Source of the DNA: Lysobacter sp. M2-1
GTDB lineage: Bacteria; Pseudomonadota; Gammaproteobacteria; Xanthomonadales; Xanthomonadaceae
DNA length: 64,000 nucleotides
NCBI RefSeq assembly: GCF_022662495.1
Contig: NZ_JAKPBU010000007.1
Coordinates: 1-64,000 of the forward strand
Direction: 5' to 3'
In this document: positions 19,448 to 28,640 of the stretch, in pieces
Layout: the number at the start of each line of letters is the position of its first letter
Numbering within the stretch: the stretch's first letter is position 1
Position numbers and translations under genes: made by a program
The notes under the pieces: model-generated
Databases searched by the model: none
What the model was told of the DNA's origin: nothing
Seen by the model: only the letters and a program-made list of their open reading frames with translations

Positions 19448-20940
19448 GGCTGCGGGTCCGGCGCGCTGGCTTCGACGTCATCGGCGTACCTGGGCACCAG
19501 CTGCATGTCCATGTACGGCGATTTGCCCGGCTTGTCGAAATGCTTTTCCGGTTTCATCGGGTCGTACCAGTACAGCACCTTGCGATCGCCCGGCTTCGGC
19601 GGTGCGGCGTGCGATGCGTGGTCCCGGGGCGTTGTGGCTTGCGACTGCTGGCCCATGTCCATGCCCGCCGGCATGCCGTCGCCCGGGTCTGCAGCTTCCT
19701 CATGGGCAGCGCCCGAGAATCCAGCGGCGTCTGCGCCCAGGCGCTCCAGCGCACCCGAGAGATTCGCTTCCGAATCGATCAGGAACTGGCCCGACGCCAC
19801 GACCCGTTCACCCCCCGTCAGCCCGTCGAGTATCTCGGTCATGCCACCGCTGCTGCGACCGGTCCGCACGACCACGGGGCGGAATCGGTCATCGTCGCCG
19901 AGCACGATCACGCGCACCGGCCCAGCACCACCGATCAGCGCATCCGACGGCACCAGCGGATGCTCGATGCCTGCATTGGGCTGAAGCGTGATCTGCGCGA
20001 ACATTCCCGGGACAAGCATTCCTTCCGGGTTGTCCAGCACGATGCGCGCGCGTTGGGTGCGGCTTTCCGGGTCCACCAGCGGGAGCAAGGTCTCCACGCG
20101 GCCATGGAAGACTTCCCCGGGCACCGCATCGACGACGGCTTCCACCCGCGTGCCGGCTGCGATGCCGGTGATGCTCGCCTGCGGGATCGCTGCCTCGAGC
20201 CACACGGTACTGATGCCGTTGACGCGGAACATCAGCGTTCCCATCGGCGCGGACTGGCCTTCGCGCACGCCGATCTCGCTGACTACGCCGGAGATCGGAG
20301 AAGCCAACGTGATATGTCCGCCGCTTCCCGCACTGGCGCCCGCAGGCAATCCCAGTGCGCGCAGTCGCTGGCGGGAAGCGGACTGCAATGCCCGCGCCGA
20401 GGACGAGCGTGCCTGACCCAACGCATGCGTTTCTGCGATGGCCGTGCCCCAGGCCGGCGCGATCACGCTCGCCAGGGGTTGTCCGGCTCGCACCTGCTCG
20501 AACGGTGCCCGAACGTGCAGGCGTTCGACGATGGAATCGACCCGCGCACTGACGATGCGTTCCTGGCGCAGGTCCCAGCCGATGGTTCCGGTTACGCGCA
20601 CGGTGGTCCCGAGGCGTCCGCGTTTCACCACGATCGTGCGCATGCCGAGGTTCTGGCGCACTCCAGGAGCGATCGAGATGCCGCTTTCGCTCGCGTCATC
20701 CGCATACTTGGGCAGCAGCTGCATGTCCATGTAGGGCGACTTGCCCGGTTTGTCGAAGCGCTGCTCCGGCTTCATCGGGTCGTACCAGTACAGCACTTCA
20801 CGATCGGTGGCTCCACCGCTCGCTGTGGCCGTGGCCGACAGATCGTCTGGCGAATGTCCCCACCAGTACCCCGCAGCGACGGAAACGACGATTGCAATGG
20901 ATGCGGCAGCAATCGCGACAAGCCGCGTGCGCGCGGTCAT
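19444..20940 (-). CDS. cusB: CusB-type membrane fusion protein with metal-binding domains at both ends
   Basis: Periplasmic adaptor of 498 residues linking CusA to the outer-membrane channel. One transmembrane anchor at residues 5-27 is followed by a heavy-metal-binding domain with [20 protein letters not shown] and [12 protein letters not shown], then the barrel-sandwich and beta-barrel core. A second near-identical copy of the metal domain ([29 protein letters not shown]) lies at the C-terminus after a Met/His-rich linker. Homologues usually carry one. The ATG at 20940 overlaps the cusC stop; an earlier in-frame start would lie inside cusC. Confidence 0.93.
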   Translation of the reverse strand: MTARTRLVAIAAASIAIVVSVAAGYWWGHSPDDLSATATASGGATDREVLYWYDPMKPEQRFDKPGKSPYMDMQLLPKYADDASESGISIAPGVRQNLGMRTIVVKRGRLGTTVRVTGTIGWDLRQERIVSARVDSIVERLHVRAPFEQVRAGQPLASVIAPAWGTAIAETHALGQARSSSARALQSASRQRLRALGLPAGASAGSGGHITLASPISGVVSEIGVREGQSAPMGTLMFRVNGISTVWLEAAIPQASITGIAAGTRVEAVVDAVPGEVFHGRVETLLPLVDPESRTQRARIVLDNPEGMLVPGMFAQITLQPNAGIEHPLVPSDALIGGAGPVRVIVLGDDDRFRPVVVRTGRSSGGMTEILDGLTGGERVVASGQFLIDSEANLSGALERLGADAAGFSGAAHEEAADPGDGMPAGMDMGQQSQATTPRDHASHAAPPKPGDRKVLYWYDPMKPEKHFDKPGKSPYMDMQLVPRYADDVEASAPDPQP

Positions 20941-22223
20941 GGCTGGTTCTCCGCGGGCAGAAGAAAGGCCAAAGCTGCCCATGCCCGACCGAGTTGGCCG
21001 AGATATCCGACATGCGACAGGTGTGCGTCGAGTTCATCGCGCCGTGCGTAGAGCCACGGCTGCAGCTCGCCGCCGCCGCGGTAGGCTGCAAGCGCTGTGG
21101 TACTGCGATCGCTGGCCAATGGCAGCAGCGAACCTTCGTACAACCCGACTTGACGCTTCAGTCCCTGCCAACGGGCGATGCCAGCACGAATGCGCGCGGT
21201 CTCCTGGCGGCGCATATCTTCGCGCCTGGCCAATGCGGCCTGGTAGTCGGCTTCGCGTGCAGCAATGCCGCGATCCTGCCGGTTTCGCGGGAACAGCGGT
21301 AGCCCGACGCCGACCTCCAGCATGATCATGTCGCTGCGCCCGCCCGTACGTTGGCCGTAGGAAGCCGCGATGCTCCAGTCCGGACGCTTCTCTGCCCTGG
21401 CGGCATCGATTGCGGCCGCGGTCGTTTCCACTTGCGCCGTCAGGGGCAAGAGCGCGCCGGTCCGATCGACCGATGCCAGCAATTGCGTCGCTGCAATGGG
21501 CAGGGACGCAAAATCGGGTGGATCAACGGCTTCCACCTCCGCTTCTCCCAACCAACGCGCCAATGCCGCCTGCGCCACCGAGTGAGTGGCGCGGGCGGCT
21601 TCGAGGCGGTTGTCGAGCTCCAACATCGCCGCTTCGGTTGCCAAGGAATCGCTGACCGACTCGCCGCCACCGGCAACCCGCGCCCTGGAAACCTTGGCTG
21701 CCAGCGCGGCCTGGTCACGCAACCGTTGCAGAGCGTCGAGTTCGCGCTGCGCGGTCCACAGGTCGATCCACGCCTCCGCCGCCGTCCGTCGCACAGCCAG
21801 CTGTTCGGCAGAATCCTGGGCTCGTGCCTCGTCGACGCTGCGATCAGCTAGCACGCGCTCGGCCTGACGCCTGGCCCGCGCCGGGAGTTCCTGGCGCAGG
21901 CCGATCCTTTTCATCGTCATGTCCTCGGCGCTGAAATCGAACGCGTCCGGGCCGGTCGCCGGCCAGTTATCGATGCCGACGGTCAGCATCGGATCCGGCA
22001 AGGCGCCGGCGCTGGCGTTTTCCTCCTGCGCCGAGACGATGCCGGCACGACGCGCTTCGAGCATCGGGGCGCGCTCGATCGCGAGCTGCGTCGCTTCCTG
22101 CAAAGTCAAAGGAATGGCTGCCGATGTGAGCGGCGGCGCGGCGATCAAACCAGCTGATACGCATGCCATCGCCAGGCGAGCGACCACGCTCGACCGCGAC
22201 CGGCTTTGAGAACGGAAACTCAT
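20937..22223 (-). CDS. cusC: CusC-type outer-membrane channel (TolC family)
   Basis: Outer-membrane efflux protein of 428 residues with a signal peptide (MACVSAGLIAAPPLTSAAI) and two outer-membrane-efflux repeats rich in Ala, Arg and Glu that build the alpha-barrel. It is shorter than E. coli CusC and has no lipobox. Start ATG 22223 has CGGAG 6 nt upstream, but that Shine-Dalgarno sequence is part of a long inverted repeat with the sequence just after the leader stop (22286-22296), suggesting translational control by the leader gene upstream. Confidence 0.9.
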   Translation of the reverse strand: MSFRSQSRSRSSVVARLAMACVSAGLIAAPPLTSAAIPLTLQEATQLAIERAPMLEARRAGIVSAQEENASAGALPDPMLTVGIDNWPATGPDAFDFSAEDMTMKRIGLRQELPARARRQAERVLADRSVDEARAQDSAEQLAVRRTAAEAWIDLWTAQRELDALQRLRDQAALAAKVSRARVAGGGESVSDSLATEAAMLELDNRLEAARATHSVAQAALARWLGEAEVEAVDPPDFASLPIAATQLLASVDRTGALLPLTAQVETTAAAIDAARAEKRPDWSIAASYGQRTGGRSDMIMLEVGVGLPLFPRNRQDRGIAAREADYQAALARREDMRRQETARIRAGIARWQGLKRQVGLYEGSLLPLASDRSTTALAAYRGGGELQPWLYARRDELDAHLSHVGYLGQLGRAWAALAFLLPAENQP

Positions 22224-22229
22224 GACGAA

Positions 22230-22296
22230 CTCCGAATGACGGTAGCGAACGCGCGCGGCGTATCGCCGGCGCGGTCCTGGAAAATGTCGTTCGGAG
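22230..22296 (-). promoter_or_regulatory. Shine-Dalgarno-sequestering stem between leader and cusC
   Basis: On the minus-strand mRNA, CTCCGAACGAC (22296-22286), starting 3 nt after the leader stop codon, can pair with GTCATTCGGAG (22240-22230) at 10 of 11 positions. The CGGAG in the second arm is the cusC Shine-Dalgarno sequence. A GC-rich inner hairpin around 22250-22272 stabilises the fold. A ribosome paused at the end of the leader would cover the first arm and free cusC. Confidence 0.6.
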
Positions 22297-22298
22297 GT

Positions 22299-22679
22299 CT
22301 AGATCAACAGGCTGCAGAATCGCAGCCGCGGTGGTGGATCCGAGGGCGCATGGGGCACCTCGGCCTGTACGGTGACATGCGAGATCGGCTGCGCCAGAAC
22401 AAGCGCGTGCGTCAGCGGCGCCAGCGCCAAGGCCGGCACGACAGGCGAAGCGTGGTCGGCTGGGACCAAAACGTCGGGCGCGCAATGCTTCTGGCACAGC
22501 GCCGGATTGTCCTGGGCCTGCGCCATGCCCATTTCCGCGCAATGCTGGGCCATGGCGGAGGTTTCGGCGGGCATCTGCTGCAGCGGGCACAGATACGCAG
22601 CCAGCGCCGCCTGCTGGAACAGCAGGCAGAAGACCATCGCCAAGGCGACCTTGAAGCGCTGGCGGGCACGCCGGTTCAT
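22299..22679 (-). CDS. Exported Cys/His/Met-rich leader protein of the cusCBA operon
   Basis: 126-residue small protein with a signal peptide or anchor (residues 8-28) followed by a compact cysteine, histidine and methionine cluster: AAYLCPLQQMPAE, AQHCAEMGMAQ, ALCQKHCAPD. Such spacing suits Cu(I) or Ag(I) binding. The C-terminus ends PPPRLRFCSLLI. No enzyme fold is apparent. It lies 27 nt after the DUF5676 gene and 75 nt before cusC, and its stop codon abuts the cusC sequestering stem. I infer a copper-sensing leader comparable in position to CopL, CutF and CruR, though its sequence is not clearly the same family as the other two leaders here. Confidence 0.7.
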   Translation of the reverse strand: MNRRARQRFKVALAMVFCLLFQQAALAAYLCPLQQMPAETSAMAQHCAEMGMAQAQDNPALCQKHCAPDVLVPADHASPVVPALALAPLTHALVLAQPISHVTVQAEVPHAPSDPPPRLRFCSLLI

Positions 22680-22706
22680 GAAGGCGATGCTACTCCTGGT
22701 CAGAGC

Positions 22707-22982
22707 TCAGCGGGGTGCAAGCCAGCGGCGCGCGAACCCATAGACCAGGCCCGCAATGAAGGCATATCCGGAGATCAGCAGCAGTCCCAGCAGGGCCCGG
22801 CCGATGTCGAGTGGCGGCGGATTGGTGGTCAGCGGTTCGAGATTGAGGCCGTGTACCCATGTCGAAAAGACCGCGAGCACCACGCCTGGTGCCAGCAGCA
22901 TCAGCAGGAAGCAGGCGAGATAGAGGACCGCAACGGTCAGCGCGAACGCCGCGCCGGTGCGAAGGGGTGTGAGCTGTGGCAT
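22707..22982 (-). CDS. DUF5676-like small inner-membrane protein
   Basis: 91-residue protein with two transmembrane helices (LTPLRTGAAFALTVAVLYLAC and a C-terminal LLGLLLISGYAFIAGLVYG) and a short RRWLAPR tail. This pattern matches DUF5676 proteins found with copper or metal genes in proteobacteria; their function is unknown. ATG 22982 is preceded by a perfect AGGAGG at 6-nt spacing. The gene opens the cus operon and is the first one downstream of the FNR-type box at 23069, so the whole cus set may be read from it. Confidence 0.75.
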   Translation of the reverse strand: MPQLTPLRTGAAFALTVAVLYLACFLLMLLAPGVVLAVFSTWVHGLNLEPLTTNPPPLDIGRALLGLLLISGYAFIAGLVYGFARRWLAPR

Positions 22983-23068
22983 GTCGATCCTCCTGCGCAC
23001 GAAGCCCGGAGTGCGTCCGTAAACCTAGTACCGCGGCATACTGTGTAACAGCTGATCCACTTACTGCT

Positions 23069-23082
23069 TTGATCAGGATCAA
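23069..23082 (-). promoter_or_regulatory. FNR-type box (C) upstream of DUF5676-cusCBA
   Basis: TTGATCAGGATCAA on the plus strand, a perfect TTGAT-N4-ATCAA site. On the minus strand 21 nt separate it from TACACA (about 23047-23042), which could be the -10, and the DUF5676 start lies some 60 nt further on. Confidence 0.7.
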
Positions 23083-23209
23083 ACAGGCGGCACAAACCGG
23101 GGAATTCGTCGCTGGCCCCGCCGGGGCACGCCGTCATGCGTCCACTCCTCCACAAGCCCAGATCGTCCGGAGAACAAGCAACGCCCGACTCCGGAGTTCT
23201 TCCCAGGCT

Positions 23210-25045
23210 TCAAATCTTGAAGTCGTCGAAAGCGATCCGGTCATTCGCAACTCCCAGGGCCGCGAGCATCTTCCGGGTCGCGGCCAGCATGCCCGGTGGT
23301 CCGCAGACATAGAACTCGCAGGCCTGCAGATCCGGATGTGAGCGCAGCAGCGTGTCGTGCGCGGCCTCATGCACCAGACCACGCATCAGCGCCCCACCCC
23401 GCTCTGCTTCTTCCGACAGGACCAGGTGCCAGCTGAAGTTGGTGTGGCGTTGGGCGAGGTGCTCCATCTCGACCAGGTACGGGGCTTCGCGCAGATTGCG
23501 TGCGCCATACCAGTAGTGAATGCGCTCGTGCGCGCCTGTGTCGAGCAATGCGTGGATCATCGCTCGGAGCGGCGCCATGCCAGCGCCGCCGCCGATGAAA
23601 ACCTTCTCCGCGTCGCCCGGCTTCAATGCGAACTCGCCAAAGGGGCCACTGAAGCGGATCCGATCGCCAGTCTTTCGCGAGTACAGGTAGGACGATCCCT
23701 TGCCAGGCGGCTGCCGCTTGCTGTGCTGGCGCCCCGGACTGAAACGGGTGAGCAGCGTGATCCGCCCATCCGCCTGCTCCATCGGCATCGCCAGCGAGTA
23801 CGACCGCCGGACAGCCTCCTTGGAACCGAAACGTTGCGGAAGATCGAGCGCCTGCCAGTCCTTCCGATGATGCTCCGGATGGTCCAGGTCTTGCCGGCTC
23901 AGGTCGAAGGACGGGACATGCACCTGGACATAGCAACCCGGCCGGAAACCTTCGACAGGCGCCGCATCCGGCTTGATGACGAACTCGCGCAGAAAGGGAG
24001 TGAGCGCGGTCACCCGCTCCACCGTACCCGATTGCTCCGCCCACAGTGCCGCGCCGCCCGGTACATCGATCTGCATGTCCTCGCGGACCTGCAGATTGCA
24101 GGCCAGGCGATAGCCCTGTTTGAGTCTCGAGGCATCCACATGGGCGCGATCCGCGCTGGTCGGTGCCGGCGCATGTCCACGGAACCGCACCTGGCACAGC
24201 CCACAACTCTGTCCCCCTCCGCAATTGGACGGCAGATGCAATCCGTGGCGCCCCAGCGCAACGAAAACACTGTCGCCCGCCGCAGCCGACACCGAGCGCA
24301 AGCGGGTACCGTCGGGTGCATACACGCCGACTTCGCGCATCGGTCGCCAAGGGGCGGGCACGAATTCGTTCCAGTGGAAGCTGGCGAACAGCAACCATAA
24401 TCCGGTCAGCGCCATCCAGACGCCGCCTACTGCCATCGTGATCACCAGCGGATTGTTGAAGTTCTTTCGGCCGGTGTAATCCATGATGTGCAGCATCCAG
24501 ACCACATCGAACAGCCGCCATGCGTCGTTACGGCGTTCCAGGATGCGACCGTCCTGCGCCGAGATATACAACGTGGTCGCCTGCTCGTCGGCAAACGGCA
24601 CCCGCCACGCCGGCCCGGCATGTTCCCGGGTTTCCAGATCCGGCTCGGGCATCAGTTCCGGTTGTCCAGGGCGTCCCGGACCGACGTAGTCCCGCGCCGC
24701 GATCGCCAGCGACACAGGTGCCGATACCGACACCGGGCGCCCGGTCAGGGCGTCGACCAGCCAGATGGCGGTTTCGCCCTGCAGACGGTAGACCGGTCGT
24801 CGGTCCAGCCATGCGCTTTCGATGTTGTGCACGGGCGCCGATGCCGAGGCAAGCACGCTGGCCGTGGACACCGCGTCGGCAGGCCATGCCGGCGGTGGTG
24901 CAGCATCGCCGTTCCGGAAGGTATCGCCCTGCACCGTCTCGTGATCGAGCAGGCTCATGACCAGGCCGCTGCCGACCCAGATCACGAACTGCAGGGCGAT
25001 CAGCAACCCGACCCACTTGTGCAGCTTGCGCAGCCACGGCGTCAT
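23210..25045 (-). CDS. PepSY membrane protein fused to a NqrF-like NADH:ferredoxin reductase
   Basis: 611-residue fusion. Residues 1-225 are a PepSY-TM unit with an N-terminal helix (WVGLLIALQFVIWVGSGLVM), a periplasmic PepSY part, FDVVWMLHIMDYTGR and a second helix. Then come a plant-type [2Fe-2S] domain with Cys275, Cys281, Cys284 and Cys316, and an FAD/NAD module with RSYSLAMP, VFIGGGAGMAPLRAM and CGPPGM motifs, as in NqrF. It should carry electrons from NADH across the inner membrane, probably to reduce a metal or metal chelate taken up by the TonB receptor of the same operon. It overlaps the preceding PepSY gene by 4 nt. Confidence 0.85.
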   Translation of the reverse strand: MTPWLRKLHKWVGLLIALQFVIWVGSGLVMSLLDHETVQGDTFRNGDAAPPPAWPADAVSTASVLASASAPVHNIESAWLDRRPVYRLQGETAIWLVDALTGRPVSVSAPVSLAIAARDYVGPGRPGQPELMPEPDLETREHAGPAWRVPFADEQATTLYISAQDGRILERRNDAWRLFDVVWMLHIMDYTGRKNFNNPLVITMAVGGVWMALTGLWLLFASFHWNEFVPAPWRPMREVGVYAPDGTRLRSVSAAAGDSVFVALGRHGLHLPSNCGGGQSCGLCQVRFRGHAPAPTSADRAHVDASRLKQGYRLACNLQVREDMQIDVPGGAALWAEQSGTVERVTALTPFLREFVIKPDAAPVEGFRPGCYVQVHVPSFDLSRQDLDHPEHHRKDWQALDLPQRFGSKEAVRRSYSLAMPMEQADGRITLLTRFSPGRQHSKRQPPGKGSSYLYSRKTGDRIRFSGPFGEFALKPGDAEKVFIGGGAGMAPLRAMIHALLDTGAHERIHYWYGARNLREAPYLVEMEHLAQRHTNFSWHLVLSEEAERGGALMRGLVHEAAHDTLLRSHPDLQACEFYVCGPPGMLAATRKMLAALGVANDRIAFDDFKI

Positions 25046-25734
25046 GCAGGCCTCCGTTTGCTGAAGCTGTAGAACAGCAACCAGACGCCGCTGAGCGCGA
25101 ACAGCAAGCCGACCGCGGCCGATACACGCAACAGCGTGTTGTTGACATCGGTGCGTGCTTCGTAATCCATGATGTGGAACATCCACAGGAAGTCGAACCA
25201 GCGCCACAGGCTGTGGCGTTTGGCCAACAACTCACCGGTCTCAGGGGAGAGATACAGCGTGGTCTCGCCCCGGTCCGCGAACCGGACCTGCCACAGCGGC
25301 ACCGGGCGAGTCGCGACCTCCTGCGGCGCCTGCCTGAGCAGCGACATCGATTGCACCGGTGCCTTGCCCTGGTACAGCGCCAGCGCTGCCTGCCGGATGC
25401 TGGCTTCCGGTAGTGGGTTGAGCGGTTTTCCGCTCACGGCATCGACCAGGGCAATGCCGCCCCGGTGATGAACCTCATAGACCGGCTGCGACAGGAATCG
25501 CTTGAGACGGAAATGCCGGACCCCGTCAAAGCGTTCCTTGAGTTCGCCGGGCGTGACGCGGATCTGGCCTGGTGCGAGCGGCTCCTCTTCGACATGCGCC
25601 AGGTGATCGCCATGGATCACGTCGATCGAGATGCTGGTCATGTACAGACCGCTGCACATCCACAGCAGCGCCTGCACGCCAATCACCAGTCCGATCCATT
25701 TGTGGGCCTTGCGCGCCCAGAACGCGGGTTTCAT
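25042..25734 (-). CDS. PepSY-associated membrane protein
   Basis: 230-residue PepSY-TM protein: N-terminal transmembrane helix (WIGLVIGVQALLWMCSGLYM), a periplasmic domain with VYEVHHRGGIALVDAVSGK and TTLYLSPETGELLAKR, the DFLWMFHIMDYEARTDV motif, and a C-terminal helix. It is paralogous to the N-terminal third of the next gene, sharing the W-FD-WM-HIMDY block. Start ATG 25734 has GCAGGAGT upstream. PepSY proteins beside TonB receptors are implicated in periplasmic reduction or handling of iron or copper chelates. Confidence 0.87.
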   Translation of the reverse strand: MKPAFWARKAHKWIGLVIGVQALLWMCSGLYMTSISIDVIHGDHLAHVEEEPLAPGQIRVTPGELKERFDGVRHFRLKRFLSQPVYEVHHRGGIALVDAVSGKPLNPLPEASIRQAALALYQGKAPVQSMSLLRQAPQEVATRPVPLWQVRFADRGETTLYLSPETGELLAKRHSLWRWFDFLWMFHIMDYEARTDVNNTLLRVSAAVGLLFALSGVWLLFYSFSKRRPA

Positions 25735-25811
25735 TGCCGGATACTCCTGCGAGGGATCACCACTGCCGGAAGACGTCCCGGCACATCGCCGGGACGTTGC
25801 TTGCTCATGCC

Positions 25812-28532
25812 CTACCAGCGATAGGTGAGCTTGACGTTCCAGCGGCGACCCAGCAGGTCGTAGGTCATCGTGTCGGTGTTGGCATCGGTCCAGCTCTGGA
25901 TGAACGGCGCTTGTTTGTCCCACAGATTGTCGACACCGACCGCGATTTCAGCCTGTTCGCCGAAGGCGTACTTCGCCTGCGCATTGTGATAAGTCAGGCT
26001 GGGCGCATGGTCGCCGATGTCGCCCTCGGCCGCATTGATGTCGTCGGCGCGGCCGATGTACTGGACGCTGTAGGTGCCCGACCACGGGCCACGTTCGGTG
26101 GTCAACGACGCGAAAGATCGCCACTGCGCATAGCTGCCCCGCCCGCCGGTGATCTTGCCGGCGTATTGGATCTCGTCGGCGCCGTCGAACGGACGCACGT
26201 CGTAGTTGTTGAGATAGGACACATCCCAGGCCAGCGTGTTTCTCCAGTCGGCCAGGCCGAACTCGTACAACACGCCCAGATCCACGCCCGAGACGCGCTC
26301 GGTTGCCGCATTGACCGGCTGCGAGGACAGGAAATCGACTTCGCCGGTCAGAGGATTGCGGGTAAACGTCTCGCTGCTGCAGAACTCGTGCGCCAGCCCC
26401 GGCGTGTCGTAGCACACCGACAGCTTGGTCGAGCCGTCGATGCGCTGGATGGCGTTGTCGATGTCGATCTTGAAGTAGTCCAGCGTAAGCGTCAGGCCGG
26501 ACACGAACTCGGGCGTCCAGACCGCACCGATGGTCAGCGTCCTTGCGTCCTCCGGCTCGAGGTCGGGATTGCCGCCGACCGTGGTCAGGATCGTGTTGCC
26601 GAGCTGGACATAGCCGACCGGCACCCCGGAGGCCTGGCAGTTCTGGTAAATCACCGAGGTGGAAGGCTGGCTGCTCCAGCCGCTGCACGGGTCGGTCGTC
26701 GTCAGGTTGCCCTCGGCGACCCCACCGAAGAGCTCCGGGATGTTCGGGATGCGAAAGGCAGTGGCGTAGTTGGCGCGGATCTTCAACGAAGGCACGACCT
26801 GCCAGTCCAGGCCGATCTTGTAGTTGGTGTCGCTGCCGAACAGGTCGTAATCCGAATAGCGCCCCGCGGCGTTCAAAGTGAGCGACTGGGCCAGGAAGGT
26901 GTCGGCGAGCAGCGGTACCGCGAACTCGACAAAGGCTTCCTTGGCCAGGTACTCACCCGCGATCGGGTCCTGCTGATTGGTATTGGCGATGCTCGCGACC
27001 GTCAGGGGGTCCGGATCGCGCCAGCCCTCCTCCTTGCGCACCTCGATCCCGGTGGCCATGCCCACCGGGCCGGCCGGCAGTTCGAACAGGTCTCCGCTCA
27101 GGTTCGCGGTGAAGCTTTCCTGCGAGTTGCCGCCCGTGTCGCGACTGGTGAACATGATGTAGTCCAGGACTGCCTGACTGACATCGCCGTAACCGAGATA
27201 GTCGGCGCACGGAATCGCCGCGCCCGACGCGTTGCTGCAGACCGACGTGTCCAACGTCTGTTCGACCCGGTCTAGGTTGGCCACGTTAGTGGAACCGTCG
27301 ATGCCCGTGTTGCGACCCACGTTGAAGGCGACGTTCCAGTCCCAGTTCATGCCGAGCCGGCCGTTGAGCCCCAGCACCAGACGCGAGGTATCCGTTTCCT
27401 GGTAGAACTCGCGCACGCCGCCCTCCAGCAGCCGGCGGCGTTGCAGCAGCAAGTCCTCGCCCGTGGGATTGGTCGGGTGATCGGCCGAGATCAGGATCGG
27501 GCGATAGATGCCCAGTGTCCCCGGCGTCGCGATCTGGTCGGATTCGCGGTGCGTGTACATCAGCTCGGCGAACGCCGACACGTTCTCGCTCACGTTGAGG
27601 TTGCCGAACGCGTTGAAGCTCACCCGCTTGATCGGATTGACCGCATTGAGGTACGGATTGGAGTTGAAGTTGTGCCTGGCCGATGAGTACGGCTCGTAGA
27701 AATCGCCATCCCCATTGGGGTCCTGGTTGAAATTGATGGAGGTGCCATCGGGCAGCACGGCACGTCCGCCGATCGTGGAGGAGCTGCCGAAACAAACCAG
27801 CTCGCCCTCACTCTCACCGAGCCCGCATGCCGCCCGGTCGGCCATGTTGACGGTGCCGGTTTCCGAATAGCTGATGCCGGCCATCAGGGATCCGGCCTCC
27901 CCGGTCGTGCCCCAGGTCAGGTCGGCGGACTTCTCCTCGCCATCGCCTTCGAACGTTTGGCCGTAGCGCACCGAAGCTTCGACCCCGTCGAAGTTGCGCT
28001 TGGTGATGAGGTTGACCACGCCGGCGACCGCATCGGCGCCGTAGATGGCGGAGGCACCGTCCTTCAGGACCTCGATGCGCTCGACCATGGCGATCGGGAT
28101 GATGTTGAGGTCGACTGAACTGTTGGCCCCGGTGCCGCCATTGACCACGCGGCGCCCGTTGAGCAGGACCAGGGTGCGGTTGATGCCCAGGCCGCGCAGG
28201 TTGACCTGGGTCGTGCCATAACCGTTTTCGGCCCAGTAGGCATTCGTCTGGTTGCCCGCGAAGCCGGCCGAGGCCGGGATCCGCTGCAGCAGCGTCTCGA
28301 CCGAGGTCGCTCCGGACCGTTCGATGGTTTCCCTGTCGATGACCGTGACCGGGCCGACGCCGGAAATCGCGGCGCGTTTGATATGGCTGCCGGTGACGGT
28401 GATCGTCCCCAGTTCGGTTGGTTCGGACGGGGCCGGCGACTCCGGTGTGGTTTGGGCGTTGGCGCCCGAGTTCAGCCCGACCAGCAACAAGGCGCTGATG
28501 GCGGACGCAAGCGGATGGCGTGTAGTGGACAT
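25812..28532 (-). CDS. TonB-dependent outer-membrane receptor of a leader-controlled metal operon
   Basis: 906-residue beta-barrel receptor with a signal peptide ending ANAQ, a plug domain (TITVTGSHIK, then ETIERSGATSVETLLQRIP) and a C-terminal barrel ending in an aromatic residue (KLTYRW). It resembles the large Xanthomonas/Caulobacter group of receptors with cysteine pairs in loops. The usual substrate cannot be deduced, but the order Cys-rich leader, TonB receptor, PepSY, PepSY-reductase parallels the copper-repressed bfrG operon of Bordetella, suggesting a metal chelate. GGGG 7 nt before the start is the likely ribosome-binding site. Confidence 0.92.
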   Translation of the reverse strand: MSTTRHPLASAISALLLVGLNSGANAQTTPESPAPSEPTELGTITVTGSHIKRAAISGVGPVTVIDRETIERSGATSVETLLQRIPASAGFAGNQTNAYWAENGYGTTQVNLRGLGINRTLVLLNGRRVVNGGTGANSSVDLNIIPIAMVERIEVLKDGASAIYGADAVAGVVNLITKRNFDGVEASVRYGQTFEGDGEEKSADLTWGTTGEAGSLMAGISYSETGTVNMADRAACGLGESEGELVCFGSSSTIGGRAVLPDGTSINFNQDPNGDGDFYEPYSSARHNFNSNPYLNAVNPIKRVSFNAFGNLNVSENVSAFAELMYTHRESDQIATPGTLGIYRPILISADHPTNPTGEDLLLQRRRLLEGGVREFYQETDTSRLVLGLNGRLGMNWDWNVAFNVGRNTGIDGSTNVANLDRVEQTLDTSVCSNASGAAIPCADYLGYGDVSQAVLDYIMFTSRDTGGNSQESFTANLSGDLFELPAGPVGMATGIEVRKEEGWRDPDPLTVASIANTNQQDPIAGEYLAKEAFVEFAVPLLADTFLAQSLTLNAAGRYSDYDLFGSDTNYKIGLDWQVVPSLKIRANYATAFRIPNIPELFGGVAEGNLTTTDPCSGWSSQPSTSVIYQNCQASGVPVGYVQLGNTILTTVGGNPDLEPEDARTLTIGAVWTPEFVSGLTLTLDYFKIDIDNAIQRIDGSTKLSVCYDTPGLAHEFCSSETFTRNPLTGEVDFLSSQPVNAATERVSGVDLGVLYEFGLADWRNTLAWDVSYLNNYDVRPFDGADEIQYAGKITGGRGSYAQWRSFASLTTERGPWSGTYSVQYIGRADDINAAEGDIGDHAPSLTYHNAQAKYAFGEQAEIAVGVDNLWDKQAPFIQSWTDANTDTMTYDLLGRRWNVKLTYRW

Positions 28533-28539
28533 GCGAATA

Positions 28540-28630
28540 CCCCGGAGAGCGTGAAATCGATGACGGCGGCCGCCGGGGCGGAGTGAGCCAGGCCCGGGCA
28601 GACGGCAAGAAAGGACGCAGTAGCGCGTCC
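28540..28630 (-). promoter_or_regulatory. Hairpins between leader and TonB receptor gene
   Basis: On the mRNA, shortly after the leader stop, GGACGC-GCTACT-GCGTCC (28630-28613) forms a hairpin followed by TTTCTT, terminator-like. Further down CCCCGG (28578-28573) can pair with CCGGGG (28545-28540), which contains the GGGG ribosome-binding site of the receptor gene. Either could act as an attenuator linked to leader translation. Confidence 0.5.
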
Positions 28631-28640
28631 GCGCGTCAGA

